Source: Ovis canadensis
Lineage: Eukaryota; Chordata; Mammalia; Artiodactyla; Bovidae
DNA length: 64,000 nt
Reading direction: 5' to 3'
Assembly (NCBI RefSeq): GCF_042477335.2
Contig: NC_091249.1
Location: 43,756,001-43,820,000, forward strand
Positions 19,905-31,939 of the stretch are shown here, piece after piece (the first letter of the stretch is position 1; each line of letters starts with the position of its first letter). The notes below the pieces were generated by a model. The model saw nothing but the letters and a program-made list of their open reading frames with translations, did not search any database and had not been told where the DNA came from. The position numbers and the translations under genes were made by a program.

Positions 19905-20330
19905 CTACCTAGGCGCTTGTCTTCTTGGGCTGGCAGGTAATCCAAGTTAGACTAACTGGAGCCCCAAGCACAGCATCTGGGATATTTGATTCTTGAGTGA
20001 AGTGGTGCAAGAAGGGAAAACCCTTCACGGTGCAGTTCCCAGTCATACAGTGCATGGGGATCCTGGGGCCATGCTTGGTCAGCAAGGCCGACAGACGTGA
20101 GCAGGACACAGCACAGAGGACAGCGAGGACGAGCCAGGACCTGCCACGCGCCTCTGCATCTGTCCATTACTGCATCTGACAACCTCCCTAGAGGTTCTTC
20201 TTTGCTCAGCTTTAACTTGGAACGGTACAGAGAAGGGTGTTCTGAGAAAGAGAGCTCCTAATAAATCAAGTTGACAGCTATACGTTCCAGCGTAGTTCGT
20301 AAGGAAATAAATGGAGATGAGATACAAGAC
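19905..20330 (-). other. Unrecognised GC-rich patch with overlapping antisense frames
   Basis: This patch is richer in G+C and CpG than its surroundings, and three antisense frames (60-82 codons) overlap in it. If one frameshift is assumed near 20105, a start at 20158 would read into a cysteine-containing segment ending 'WITCQPKKTSA'. I know no matching protein, and I see no poly(A) or target duplication to prove a retrocopy. It could be a decayed retrocopy, a lost exon or old repeat DNA. Confidence 0.3.
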
Positions 20331-20899
20331 AGTGCGAGGCCTGGCCCACAGTTGGTGTTTACTAAAAGCTCATTTATTTGTCATTGTGTTGGTAAATCAA
20401 GTGACCTATGCTAATATTATTGAGACTTGACATCATTGTTTATGACCATTTTAAACATGTGAAAAGCTGGCACCCCTGATGCTAAGAGTGAATAGCATTG
20501 CTGGTACCCTGTATCTCTTCATATGAACATATTTGCAAACTGTTTATATGAATGCAATGACTAAATTTGCTTAAATGTCAAAAACAGTAAATACAAGTTG
20601 TGTATTTCCTGTGATTAGATTTATTTTCACTAGCCTTGTATCTTTAGCTGTAAGAATAATGATCTTTTTCTCATTTTCCTATCAAATGTGTGATTTGTAT
20701 TTGTTAGAGTAAGACCTTTTTATTATGCTATGCTTCCTTCATCCTAATTTTTTTCTTTCAGCTTTCCAGCATAGACTTCATTATTTATTAAACTATTCCA
20801 ATTTACTGCCTGTGTTCTTCTTGCCTGAACTTTTCTTACAAAGAGAGATAGCTAATTAGCTCTTAGATAAGAATCTCCATAAATGTAATTGTATCTGAA
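20331..20899. other. AT-rich DNA, possible MIR/L2 trace
   Basis: About 20325-20395 ('cagtgcgaggcctggccca...ctcatttatttgt') resembles the end of an MIR or L2. The rest is not recognised. Confidence 0.35.
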
Positions 20900-21250
20900 G
20901 GGTTCTATTAGGAAACAGAAGGCATGCTTAGCCGGGATTTAGGAGAGAATTTATTGAAGAAGCCATTTACAGAGGTGAAGGTAGGGCTACAGGAATGAAA
21001 GAGAAATGTTGAAGCACCCAGGAACCAGCCACGATTGAAAGCTACTATGACTGCCCTGAAGGGATTAGGGAAGGAAATGGCCTTGCAGATACTGGCACCA
21101 AGCCAGAGAAGTTGGCCAACAGGAGCTTAGGGATGAAGTGTCCTCCGGAACTTTCTACTGAAGCAAAGCAGGAGTGCAGGAAGAAATGTCCAGCTTTTTC
21201 TCCTGTTCACTGATCTCCCGCCAGTGCCTTCCCATTAGCTAATCCCCCTT
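20900..21250 (-). mobile_element. Possible ancient LTR remnant, antisense
   Basis: 'agagaatttattgaagaagcc' at the left, and 'ctgatctcccgccagtgcct...cccattagcta' at the right, resemble antisense mammalian ERVL LTRs. The family is not identified. Confidence 0.3.
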
Positions 21251-21350
21251 AGCAGTGAGGGGACAATGGGGTGTAGGTGGTACAGTCCACAGAGGGTGGC
21301 TCCCTTCGGGGGCAGAGGTCTCACGCATGTGTAATTATGTGTGTGTAAGC

Positions 21351-21637
21351 CTTGGGTCTTCTTTGGAAGGAATGATGCTAAAGCTGAAACTCCAGTACTT
21401 TGGCCACCTCATGCGAAGAGTTGACTCATTGGAAAAGACTTTGATGCTGGGAGGGATTGGGGGCAGGAGGAGAAGGGGACGACAGAGGATGAGATGGCTG
21501 GATGGTATCACTGACTCGATGGACGTGGATCTGAGTGAACTCTGGGAGTTGGTGATGGACAGGGAGGCCTGGCGTGCTGCGATTCATGGAATCGCAAAGA
21601 GTCGAACACGACTGAGTGACTGAACTGAACTGAATTG
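21351..21637 (+). mobile_element. BovB 3' end, sense, young
   Basis: From 'cttgggtcttctttggaagg' to 'actgagtgactgaactgaac'. The C-terminal frame (21255-21623) is intact through '[16 protein letters not shown]' to the final 'RTRLSD'. A short direct repeat aagc flanks it (21347-21350, 21638-21641). A low number of changes suggests recent insertion. Confidence 0.95.
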
Positions 21638-21769
21638 AAGCACAAAGTGGATTCTATGGACACCCTCGGGGCAGTGTCTCAGAAACCCCAGAATAGGGAG
21701 CAAGAGGTACTTGGACAGGCTGAGGTGAGGTGCTGTCCCCAACAGGCTGAACAGGAAGCTGGTGGAACT

Positions 21770-21945
21770 GTCACTAAATCTTAGCCAAGATATTTAACCT
21801 CCTTCAAATCCTTTTAAAGCCTGAGGAGGAAATAGCAATGCCTGACTTACAGAGTCTTTGAAAGGATGAAGTGATAGTGCAATGTAGAGTTCTGAGTGTA
21901 CTGGCTGGCAGGTGTGAGGCACTTCATAAATGGTTGATGCTTTTA
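21770..21945 (+). repeat. MIR SINE remnant
   Basis: 'tcactaaatcttagcc', 'aatgcctgacttacagag' and 'gaggcacttcataaatggttg' occur in MIR order. Ancient. Confidence 0.55.
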
Positions 21946-23260
21946 CAATGAGACCTGAAAGTCAGCACTGATAACTTTAATTTTCCCCCTTTTATTTATC
22001 AAGTTCAGAGTATGTCCAAAAATGAAGACCTGACCTAGGACCTGTACACACCCTATACTTGTCAGCATCCCCATCCTTTTGAAACTGCAGAAGAAAGCAG
22101 AATACAAGACTGTTACTGCCTTGAAAATTATCACATACTCCTGCTTGATTATATAACCTTCCCTTACTCACCAGGGAGAAGTGCTCCCCCTTTGCCTGGC
22201 AAAGTAATAAAGCCACTCTTTCTTTCTTCTCCATTAAAAAAGAAAGAAAGAAAACCTGGAGAATCGAAGGGGAAAAATCTTCCTCTAAATCATACCACCC
22301 AGAGAAAATTACTGTGAACACTTTGGTATTATCTGTATTCATGAGTATCAAAACACTATTATAGTTTCTATATTGCCACGTGGCCTAATTTTTCATCTTG
22401 TGTTCTGTCATGAACATTTTTACAAATAAATATTATTTCACACAATTATGTTTACTGGCTGCATACTATTCTGAGTAATAAACAGCATAATTATTTTAAA
22501 TGATTACTTATATAGACATACAATAATTCCCTCCTAACTAGTTCTCTGATTTTGGACTTTTAGGTTATCTCCAATTTTCTTATTTTATAGACTATTCTGA
22601 ACTCAGAAGTTCACGTAGTAAATGTACCTATGTTTGACTTTTTTCAGGATAAATTTTGAGTAACTGGGTTGTTCTGTCAGAGAGTATAAAAAAACCCCAA
22701 CAATGTTAATTTACTTTGAAATAATTACCTAATGTTAAAATGCCTCTCATATGCAGTGTATCTCACTAGTAACAGCTTGTAAGCTCTCGGAAGACAAGGA
22801 TTTGGCTCTGTAGTGTTCATAATTGTATCCTAGGTGTGTAGAGCAGTGTAAATGAAAAAAAAAATTGCTTTTCAGTGAAGGAAACAAAACAATACTGTGA
22901 GTACATACTAGTATGAACCAAGGTCAGTGAGATGATTTTAAAAGATTTCTCCTAACAATACAAAAATATATCAAGAAAAAAAAGAACAAGTGTTATTTAT
23001 TTTTTAAAGGAGACTACAATATCTTAACTATTCCAGAAGAAGGCATCTGGATGAAATGAGGATTTTTTTATTAAGATGGAAAAAATGGAGTGGCTGTTGG
23101 GTAGGCAGCCAACAATGTCTGCTGCACAGCTAAAAACATAGCTTTTCTAAGTCTTGAATTATACTGAACATGTTAAGTTTGTAGCAATGTTCTTGACTGC
23201 TATATTAGAATAGAGCAGGAAAATTATCTTTGAAAGAATTAAGATTTGTAGGCTTCTAAA
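21946..23260. other. AT-rich DNA with an L2 trace
   Basis: About 22775-22855 ('agcttgtaagctctcgg...ttgtatcctaggtg') resembles a sense L2 3' end. A (TTTC)n/(GAAA)n inverted pair lies at 22219-22252. No gene is seen. Confidence 0.45.
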
Positions 23261-23268
23261 CACTCACA

Positions 23269-23309
<41 letters not shown>
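23261..23309. repeat. (CA)n microsatellite
   Basis: The imperfect start 'cactcacactcacaca' runs into about 18 uninterrupted CA units. Confidence 0.95.
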
Positions 23310-23311
<2 letters not shown>

Positions 23312-23339
23312 CTGGCCCATGAAATTTGTGGAGAGTCCA

Positions 23340-23660
23340 GCTGGGTGTTTAAGGGGTAGATTCTGGGAAACTTTTGATCTTAAAGAGAAATTCAGAGAAA
23401 AAAGGGTCTTTCCTTTTCTCTTCTCTTATGTCTCTAATACTGTATTCACTTCTGAAATGACCCATGGAAGGACTCAGTCTGATGATGAGGCTGATGTGCT
23501 GAGAAGGCAAAACAGAAGGATGGAAAGAGTTAGGGTCCTTGGACATAACTTTGGGCTGCTAACTGTACCAGTATTGAATTCATCCTATCTCAAGTCTTCC
23601 TATCATATGAAGATCAGTTTTCCTATTGTTTCAGACCATTAAGACAAGGCCTTCTGTTCC
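23340..23660 (+). mobile_element. MaLR/ERVL-like LTR remnant
   Basis: 'gatgtgctgagaaggcaaaac', 'gaaagagttagggtccttgg' and the late 'tattgtttcagacc' match the 3' half of an old mammalian LTR. It contains a chance 107-codon frame (23319-23642), which is therefore not called as a gene. Confidence 0.45.
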
Positions 23661-24902
23661 CAGAAATGGAAAGCATTCTAATTGTAAAATATATCACAGG
23701 TATCATTCCAAATATTTTGGAGTAAGCCATGTGTGTAGTACATTTACAGTCTTTTGATAATTCTTAGAGCATGAGTTTTAATGACAATAGAGGTATATAG
23801 CTATATATTTACCATATACAGTATATAATTGGTTATAACATTTATAAAATGCTTATAATATGGCAGGCATTAGCTTCAGCTTTGAGAATCCAAGGGAAAG
23901 TAAAACAAGGCCCTTTCCCTCTGGGAGGAAAACATGATTATTTCCTAATAATTTTTATTTTTAGCATATGTCTCTAGGAATGAAAAAATGAGCTTTGTTT
24001 AATGTAGTTTACCTCTTTTTTAAAGATCTTTCATGTGATCATAAAGAAATTATGCTATTTTAAAACCCTAAAAGAGAACTAAGAACATATGTGTAAGGCT
24101 CAAAGACAAATTCTTATTTATTAGCTTTGCTATCTATGTGTGTGTGTATTTTCTGAAGTTCTGTACGCAAATCCTACTTTTGAAAAGTCCAAAGGAAGCA
24201 TATTGTTTTGGATTCATAGCACATCCCACTAGAGAGGTAAATCTGTATATTAATGTCTTAATAAATTTTTAGCACATATTTTATGAGAAAGGTGAAATAT
24301 TATAATATTTTTGACAGCTAATCAATAAGGTAGGCATTTAGTTTTACTACTTTCTGGGTTATTAGGCTGCTGAGTGAAAGCAATATAGCTAGGTAAGGGA
24401 GGTATCCATTTCATAAAAGGCATGGAGAATATTAATTGGTCTTTAAGATATATGCCATGTCCCTAACTGCCTTCTCTAATTTCCTTAGGTTGACATTTAA
24501 AAAAATTAAGTTCCAAAGTTCCCAGGTACCTTTCTCCTTCCCTTATTGATCTTCCTTTATATCTGTCACTGACTAAGATTTAAACATAACACATAAATCA
24601 TACATATAAAGTTATAAGGCTAAAAGACTAATATAACAAGGAATAAGATAAACCTGTAAGACCCTGGTTAAAAACCTTTTTATGTGAGAGAGTTGTTTTC
24701 CAGCGACTGGTGCTGTATTATGAGTCTAGTCCATGAATTCACACCCCCTTGCATTAGGCCCTGAAGCATGCTGTCACAAGAACTGAGTCTTTATTTCATT
24801 GCAGCATTTCCATGCCTCCCACCTAGTGGGAAATGTTGGCAACTCCAGGTCACCAATCCAACTAACTCACCAATAATATTTTACAAGGTCTTTCAGGGCC
24901 CT
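23661..24902. other. AT-rich DNA with ancient repeat traces
   Basis: About 23830-23935 ('taatatggcaggcatta...ccctttccctctgggagg') looks like an antisense L2 3' end, and about 24280-24395 may be MIR-like. No gene is recognised. Confidence 0.4.
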
Positions 24903-24944
24903 GGGGCTTCCCCAGCAGTAAAGAATCCACCTGCAACCCAGGAG
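24903..24944 (+). mobile_element. Short SINE head fragment
   Basis: 'ggggcttccccagcagtaaag' and 'cacctgcaacccaggag' match only the first ~42 bp of a tRNA-derived SINE. No tail and no clean duplication are visible. Confidence 0.6.
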
Positions 24945-26295
24945 CTTATTCTTTCTGTTTCTAATCATATCACAAATGAGTCTAAGTGGAAGATTCTTCC
25001 CTTTCAGGTTGTTTCTGATATGTCCGAGATAGTCTCAGGACTCACTGCAGTCATTGCAATTGGAAGTTCTGTTCAACTGTTCTGAGACAGGTTAGTGGAT
25101 CCTACCAGGATCCACTGGGTACATACAATATAGAGACCAAGTAGTTTGTGAAAGATAGTTTAGGGGATAAAGAGAGAAGCCGGAGAGCCAGTCCCTGCTC
25201 TCACTGGGTGACGTGAAAGCTTCACGTGAGTGCCATTCTGGGTTCATTCCATACGCTTTCCAACCTGCTGTCTGCCCCAGGAAGCTGACCGGTAGGAATT
25301 CCATCCTGTGGTTCCTGGCTCCTGGATGGAGTCAGCTACTGGGCTGTCCTGATAAGAAATTAGAGAAAGGGAGGAGAAAGAGGTCAGGGTATGTGTGGCC
25401 CTCATGACTATGAAGACACCTTAAGTTGGCTGCTACAGAAAGTCTCAGCTCCTCCCATAGAGGCTCCCTGTTTACAGCTCTCTCTCCGGTGTCCACTTCC
25501 TCTCGGTTGTTACGGCAGGGACAACATCACTTAGCTAGCCTGGATTCCTAGACAATCTCGTGGTTGCTCTATATAGTGCCCAGATCCATATAACAAGTTC
25601 ACTGCAAACTATTCCAGTGTGTGTGTCTGACATCAGTGTAGTGCTGGGATCCTGTTATCGTAGGCTTGTGAGATATACATGCAGAAATTCATAAAGGGAT
25701 CAATTGTACAAATGAACCAATGTAATAAAATTCTATAAAAAGGAGCAATTCAAGCTACCATTGGGTGACGGAGGAGTTTTCCTCAAAGAGGGGCCTTTGT
25801 ACGAGGTACAGATGGAAATGAAGCATTGATCTGTTTCTCATGATCATGTTTGAGCATAGGTCTCCACCAGCCGTGTACATTTTGAGAAAAGAGTGGAAGA
25901 TAAGGCAAGATGTTAAAGATAGTTATCAGTAGCAGCCAGGTACATTTATCAAGTGCCTACTTTAATGTGAGAAATCTGGTGATAAGCATTCCCTTTTTAC
26001 ATGAACAAACTCTTATCTTCACCATTCCATATATTACCTGAAAGATGCTAAGAAACACCTTTTTGCTCCTTCACTATTTTCTATAAATTTGCTCTCTGTT
26101 CCAAGGGGATAGAGAATGGAAATAAGTTATAGCCCATTAGTTCTTAAGCAGTCTCACTACTATGCAGGTGGTGAATTTATCATCTATGCCTCTAATGCTC
26201 ATTTGCTACAGTTAGAAAATCTGTCTGTGGGTTGTCCAGTAGACCAATAATCATGATCACAGATCTATTCAGATTTTCATCAGAATGCTTACATA
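24945..26295. other. No recognised gene; possible old LTR around 25.1-25.6 kb
   Basis: The 25090-25560 stretch is GC-richer and repeat-like but not assigned. About 25930-26030 resembles MIR. Open frames here are short and unfamiliar. Confidence 0.35.
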
Positions 26296-26550
26296 ATTCA
26301 TTTAGTCAGCAAATATGTACTCAGGGCCTACTATGTGCCAGGCACTCTTCTGGGCTGCAGGCAGAGAAGAGTGAACAAACAAAACGCTTGCCAACATGAA
26401 GCTCACATTTAGGTGGAGCAAGCCTGACGGTAAGCAAAACAAAAAGTCAAATGTATAGAATGTTAGTGCCTTTGAGAAAAATGTTGCAGAGGGGAAGGAT
26501 AGTACGTGCTGGAGGCTGTACTGGGTGATTTTGGACTGAGTAATCACGGA
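26296..26550 (-). repeat. L2-like ancient LINE 3' end, antisense
   Basis: 'cagcaaatatgtactcaggg', 'cctactatgtgccaggcact', 'gtgaacaaacaaaac' and 'gctcacattta' follow the antisense L2-type 3' end and its usual continuation. Confidence 0.6.
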
Positions 26551-27357
26551 AAGGGTGGTGGATTTGTACTGTGACTCAGCTAGGACTTTTCCTTTCCCTG
26601 TATGTTTCTTGTTAATATTCAGAGGGGAGAAATGAAGCAGCTACCATGTTGTTTTTTATGCTTGCAAGGTCCATGAGGTATTATTGTTTTGCTTGAAGTA
26701 TTGAATAAATGTGGCAAAATAGAAAAAAAACAGATAGCAAATCTAGACAATGCTCTTGAGGAGTTTTCCTGTCATCAATATTGATTTGTAACCACAGTCA
26801 AGGTATACTTAAAACACTACCAATCATTTGAATCTTACGGACACTTTCATTGAAAGATCAATGATATTTTCTTTACTTTTTGTTCATATGTATGCCTCTC
26901 CTCCTAGCCAACCAGCTCCCAGAGAGAGGAATATATGTTTTTCTTATCTTCTTTTTCTTACCAAGCATGATGAAAGAAAGAGAAGTTTATTGAATAATAA
27001 CTATCTTTCATTAAGTGTTTCTTTGAGTTAAATGATTTGTCTATTTCTATAGAGTTCTTGGGAATATTTAAGAGTTCAAGTAGGCATGGTTTTCATATGA
27101 TCATAGCCGTCAGAGAATATATCAGTATCTAGAGATTAGGTGAAAAGTCTGTCTATTTAAAAAATAAATGTTGCTAGTCACAGATGGATAGTAACGCTTG
27201 AAAAAGTATTTTATGATTTTTTTTTAGATCAGAATAAGGGAGCAAAAGCATAGTTAGAGATGAATTCAAAAATTAAAGGAGGAATGCTACTTTGTGTATT
27301 CTTTAGGAAAGTAAAATTTTAGAATGACTTATTTACATCTTTAAACTATTTTTATCT
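26551..27357. other. AT-rich low-copy DNA
   Basis: No gene, repeat or structure recognised. Confidence 0.45.
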
Positions 27358-27368
27358 TGATATAGGAT

Positions 27369-27578
27369 GAAGAAGTGAAGTCGCTCAGTCGTGTCCAACT
27401 CTTTGAGACCCCATGGATTGTAGCATAACGGGATCCTCCATCCATGGGATTTTCCAGGCAAGAGTACTGAAGTGGGTTGCCATTTCTTTCTCCAGGGTAT
27501 CTTCCAGACCCAGGGATGGAATTCAGGTCTCCCACATTGTAGGCAGATGCTTTACTGTCTAAGCTACCAGGGAAGTCC
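27369..27578 (-). mobile_element. Bov-tA SINE, antisense, 11-bp TSD
   Basis: 'gaagtcgctcagtcgtgtcc' to 'gctaccagggaagtcc', flanked by perfect tgatataggat at 27358-27368 and 27579-27589. Confidence 0.95.
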
Positions 27579-27831
27579 TGATATAGGATAGGAAATGTGT
27601 ATAAGTATTACTTGTAGTTCTGACATCTAATTTCCTTAACCCAAGAAAATTTTAAGAAGTATAAACATAGCTAAATTGTGTTATTAAAAGTCCAAGGTAC
27701 CTAGAAGAAAGAGTAATTATTAGAGAAGAGATCCAAATAACACAAAGACAAAAATTAAAATGAGGGACACATTATTATAGAGCCAAAGAAACACAAATCA
27801 TGTTGCCTTTATTAACGTAGGTATACCTAAC

Positions 27832-28057
27832 GTGTGTGCTAAGTGCTAAGTCATTTCAGTCATGTCCGATTCTTTGTTACCCTATGGACTGCAGCCCACC
27901 AGCCTCCACTGTCCGTGAGATTCTCCAGGCAAGAATACTGGAGTGGATTGCCATGCCCTCCTCCAGGGGATCTTCCCGACCCAGGGATCAGCCTGTGTCT
28001 CTTATGTCTCCTACACTGGAAGCCGGGTTCTTTACCACTAGCACCACCTGGGAAGCC
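27832..28057 (-). mobile_element. Bov-tA SINE, antisense
   Basis: 'gctaagtcatttcagtcatg' through 'accacctgggaagcc'. It includes the extra 'gtctcttatgtctcctac' segment found in a Bov-tA variant; a similar variant lies at 37726-37953. Confidence 0.9.
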
Positions 28058-28096
28058 AGTATTTCTTATGAGTACCGCAATGCCATGTACTGAGAT

Positions 28097-28462
28097 TGCT
28101 ATGGCCTGAACTATGTCGCCCCCAAATTTGTTGAAACCCTAAGTCTTAAAGTGACTGTATTTGGAGACAGGAGCCTTTAACAGATAATTAAGGTTAAATG
28201 AGGTCAGAGGGGGGCATTCCTTATCTGATGGGATTGTTATTCTTATAAAAGAAGAAGATATACTGGAGAGCTCTCTACCATGTGAGGATATGTGAAAAGC
28301 TGGCTGTCCCCAAGTCAAGAAGAGAGTCCTCACCAGAAACTGAACCCTGCTGGAACCTTCATCTTAGACTTCCAGCCTCTAGAACTGTGAGAAAATAATA
28401 TTCTATTGTTTAAGCCACCCAGAATCAGTGCATTTTTATGGCAGCCCAAGCAGGCTAAGACA
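28097..28462 (+). mobile_element. MaLR (MST/MLT1-class) solo LTR, complete
   Basis: Starts 'tgctatggcctgaactatgt' and ends 'gcaggctaagaca', 366 bp. In between are 'atttggagacaggagccttt', 'ccttatctgatgggatt', 'tcaccagaaactgaaccctg' and 'ttgtttaagccaccc', all in the expected LTR order. No internal region is attached and no 5-bp duplication is visible. Confidence 0.85.
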
Positions 28463-28675
28463 GGCGTGGTGGTTTAGTCGCTAAGTCGTGTCTGATTTTT
28501 TGTGACCCCATGTACTGTACCCCACCAGGCTCCTCTGTCCATGGGTTTTTCCAGGCAGGAATACAGGAGTGGGTTGCCATTCCCTTCACCACGGGATCTT
28601 CCTAACCCAAGAATCAAACTTGGGTCTCCTGAATTGCAGGCAGATTCTTTACCAAGTGAGTCACCAGGGAAGCCT
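28463..28675 (-). mobile_element. Bov-tA SINE, antisense
   Basis: It begins immediately at the LTR end ('tggtttagtcgctaagtcg') and ends 'tcaccagggaagcc'. Insertion at or near the LTR border. Confidence 0.9.
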
Positions 28676-28774
28676 GGGGACAATAGTTAAAAATGGAAAA
28701 GATAGTGTACTACTTTTATTAATATATGGAAAAATCCCAGAGTCCTTATGATGGAATACATACATAATGCCAGG

Positions 28775-29020
28775 TACATTTAGTTTCATTTAATCTTTAA
28801 ATGAATTCTTTGAGAAAGGGATTGTGATTCCTGTATTAGTACAGCTAGTAAGTGGAGGAGTCAAGCTGCATACTTCCTTCATTTGGTATCAAAAGACAGG
28901 TTCTTAGCCATTCACTTTATTCATTCTCCAAAAAATACTTGAGTTTTTACTATGTGGCAGGAACTAAGTGGATGTAGACATGATTCTGGACCTGTTCCCT
29001 ACCCTAGGGGGACGAGGAGC
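28775..29020. repeat. MIR-like and L2-like remnants
   Basis: About 28780-28895 ('cagctagtaagtggaggagtc') resembles MIR. About 28910-29020 ('ttactatgtggcaggaac') resembles an antisense L2 3' end. Both are ancient. Confidence 0.45.
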
Positions 29021-29177
29021 TAGGGTCTACACCAGGATGCTCTCTATATTTGATATTCTAAAAGCCTAGACAGACACGGAGAGGAAAAATCTCTGAGGCT
29101 GAGACGGAACATCTGGTGGTAAGATTTGAAGTGAAAGGTGAGACTAGAAATTAGAAGCATTCTCATGAATTCTAGAA

Positions 29178-29334
29178 CAGTGCTTCTCAAAATATACCAG
29201 TCCTATCAATCACCTAGGGATCCTGTCAAAACATAGTTTCTGACTCAGGAGGTACTGGGTGGGGCCTGAAAGTCAGCCTGTGTGACAAGCTGCCAGCCAA
29301 TACAGAACATTCTGCGGACCACATTGGAAGTATC
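29178..29334 (+). mobile_element. MER5-type hAT remnant
   Basis: Begins 'cagtgcttctcaaaatata'; the interior 'tcaatcacctagggatcctg' and 'gggtggggcctga' match MER5A. The right inverted end is decayed ('ccacattggaag'). Confidence 0.65.
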
Positions 29335-31000
29335 AGGAGAGAGATGCATTACTGACTGCAGCCCAGAAAGAACCCAGCCACTGTTCTTGCTTGAACACAC
29401 ACATTTAGCTCGCTAATGGGTTAGGAAACAGGGCCACTTTGGTAAGAAAACATGCACTGTTTTACTTAATTATTCCTTATTGAACACTGTATTTTAATTA
29501 AATCAGGACATATGGTGCTACATAACCCCAAGTGATCAGTTTGACATAATTTTAAATTTCAAAACTAATATATTTTTTATTTTTCATTAGAGGCCTGGGT
29601 TTTGACTTCTTTACTTGAAATCGCTGCGATATCCCTACGTAGAGGGTATAGAAAGAAATTAAACAAATTCCCTAAACGAAAGCATTTTATATTTATATAT
29701 ATACAACGAAGTGTTTTTATATGTTCTAAACAGTTGGCCATGTAATTAACTTTATTTTAGTTATGGAAACTGAAGCTTGCTACCTTTGTTCTTTCTTTCT
29801 TTCTCTCTCCCAGGTTTATTGAGATATAATTGACTACTTCTTCTCTTTTTAACCACTACTTCCAAAGACATATCACATTTGAACTGACCATCAAGAAGAC
29901 TCTTTTTCTGATCCATGAATAGCTATACTATTTTGGGATAAAATACCACCTTTTACAGCAAGGTTTTCATAAGACCATTTCTGTGATGATTTGAGTCTGA
30001 GGCGTCCATTCCCCTGTACAATATTCTTTTTTTCATGAATTTAGAGTTTTCTAATTGCTAATGTTTCCATTCAGGAAAGGCCTGGAAAGATATAAACATT
30101 TTAAATAACCTTCTAAAATCAGCCCTGAGCCCTTTCATTTACGTTAAATACAGATATGTTATTTAAAATAGTTATAAGAAATAAAAGTCTTTCTTGGTCT
30201 TTTTTTGTGACACCCAATTAATCACTTGATATTTATGTAGTGGCTTTCTCCAAGTTTCCGAATATGATCAAACACAGAAATACTGTCACAATATTCCTAT
30301 AAGAAATTTAGATGGAAAAGAAGAGAAAATCAACTATTACCTTCTCACCCTGAAAACATGAAAACAAATCTTAAACTGTAAACAGAACAAAACCTTTTGT
30401 AGAGGCTAGGGAAATTTGAGTTGAAATGATAAGAAATTTATCATTTCAGGGAAGAGAATTACACAGGAAACAGTGGCAATTAGACAGGAAGCAACTGCAG
30501 GTTATCCTAGGATGTGGCCACCCACGAGTGCAGGATTTTCCTTCCTTTCTGGTCTTACTGTCACTCCCCTAGAACTAATGGTTAGCACCATTACGTGCAT
30601 ACTTTTGCATTGACTCTGAAATGACTGCTTACCTCTTCCACCCTGCCCTTACCTCCTAGTCCATCTCTTCTCCTGCCACAGACTTCAAGATAGGTCACAG
30701 AAGGCTAGAGCCACAACTGCAGACCCACCCCATCTTCTAATGCAGCTAAAACCCCTCCAATCCCTCTTTGGCTACCCCTTAGGTAATGCCATTTGCTGTA
30801 ATTAACCCCCAATTTCCAGTAGCTTAAAACTATACAGATTTTTCAAACATACTCTGAACTACAGAAAGTAGTAAAATGAGCTTCCATAACTATATAAGTT
30901 AGTGTTCAGAAATTTTCATTTTTTTGGCCAGTCTTGTTTTAATCTATCCCCACAACTCTTGGTTACTTTTGTTATATTATTTATACACACTTTTAATTTA
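29335..31000. other. Low-copy DNA, no gene
   Basis: About 29789-29838 holds a (CTTT)n stretch and 'tttattgagatataattga', a scrap of antisense L1 3' UTR. A perfect 11-bp inverted repeat (tgaaatgataa and ttatcatttca) lies at 30422-30448. The rest is unassigned. Confidence 0.45.
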
Positions 31001-31122
31001 GAATGGATGACCAACAAGGATCTAATGTGTAGCGCAGGAAGCTCTGATCAATATTCTGTGATAACCTAAATGGGAAAAGAATTTGAAAAAGAATAGGTAT
31101 GTGGACACATATTTTTGACAAT

Positions 31123-31557
31123 GAAGGTCCATATAGTTATGTATGGATGTGAGAGGTGGATTATGAAGAAGGCTGAGTGCTGAAGAACTGGTAACTTTGA
31201 ACTGTGGTGCTGGAGAAGACTCTTGAGAGTTCCTTGGACAGCAAGGAGATGAAATCAGTCGATCCTAAAGGAAATCAGTCCTGAATATTCCTTCGAGGAC
31301 TGGTGCTGAAGCTGAAACTCCAATAATTTGGCCATCTGATGTGAAGGGCTGACTCACTGGAAAGGACCCTGATGCTGGGAAGATAGAAGTCAAAAGAAGA
31401 AGAGGGTGGCAGAGGCTGAGATGGTTAGAGAGCATCACCCACTCAATGCACATGACTCTGAGCAAACTCGGGGAGATAGTGAAGGACAGGGAAGCCTGGC
31501 GTGCTGTAGTTCATGGGATTGCAAAGAGTCAAACATGACTTAGGACTGAGCAGCAGC
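31123..31557 (+). mobile_element. BovB 3' end, sense, nested in L1
   Basis: 'gaaggtccatatagttatg' to 'aggactgagcagcagc'. About 24 bp normally present between 'atatagt' and 'tatgtatggatgtgag' are missing; in related copies that stretch is bounded by similar 'tagtca/tagtcat' motifs. Older subtype. Confidence 0.9.
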
Positions 31558-31623
31558 AACAACTGAACCACTTAACTGTACACTTGAAACTAACACAATA
31601 TTATAAATCAACTATGGTTCAAT

Positions 31624-31939
31624 ATAGTCCATCCTAAAGGAAATCAGTCCTGAATATTCATCGGAAGGACTGATGCTGAAGCTAAAACTCCAATACTTTG
31701 GCCACCTGTTGTGAAGAAATGACTCATTTGAAAAGACCCTGATGCTGGGAAAGGCTGAAGGTGGGAGGAGAAGGGGCCGACACAGGATGAGATGGTTGGA
31801 TGGCATCACCAACTCGATGGACATGAGTTTGAGTAAACTCCTGGAGTTGGTGATGGACAGGGAGGCCTGGTATGCTGCAGTCTATGGGGTCACAAAGAGT
31901 CAGACACAACTGAGCGACTGAACTGAACTGAACTGAATA
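31624..31939 (+). mobile_element. BovB 3' end, sense, nested in L1, 7-bp TSD
   Basis: 'agtccatcctaaaggaaatc' through 'ctgaactgaactgaactgaa'. Duplications gttcaat lie at 31617-31623 and 31940-31946. It carries the long (CTGAA)n tail. Confidence 0.9.

Noticed and set aside
23319..23642. 107-codon frame
   Set aside because: Overlaps sequence that follows an old MaLR/ERVL-like LTR, so coding is unlikely.
28097..28462. Start of a full endogenous provirus
   Set aside because: Only one LTR is present and a SINE follows immediately; no internal retroviral sequence nearby.
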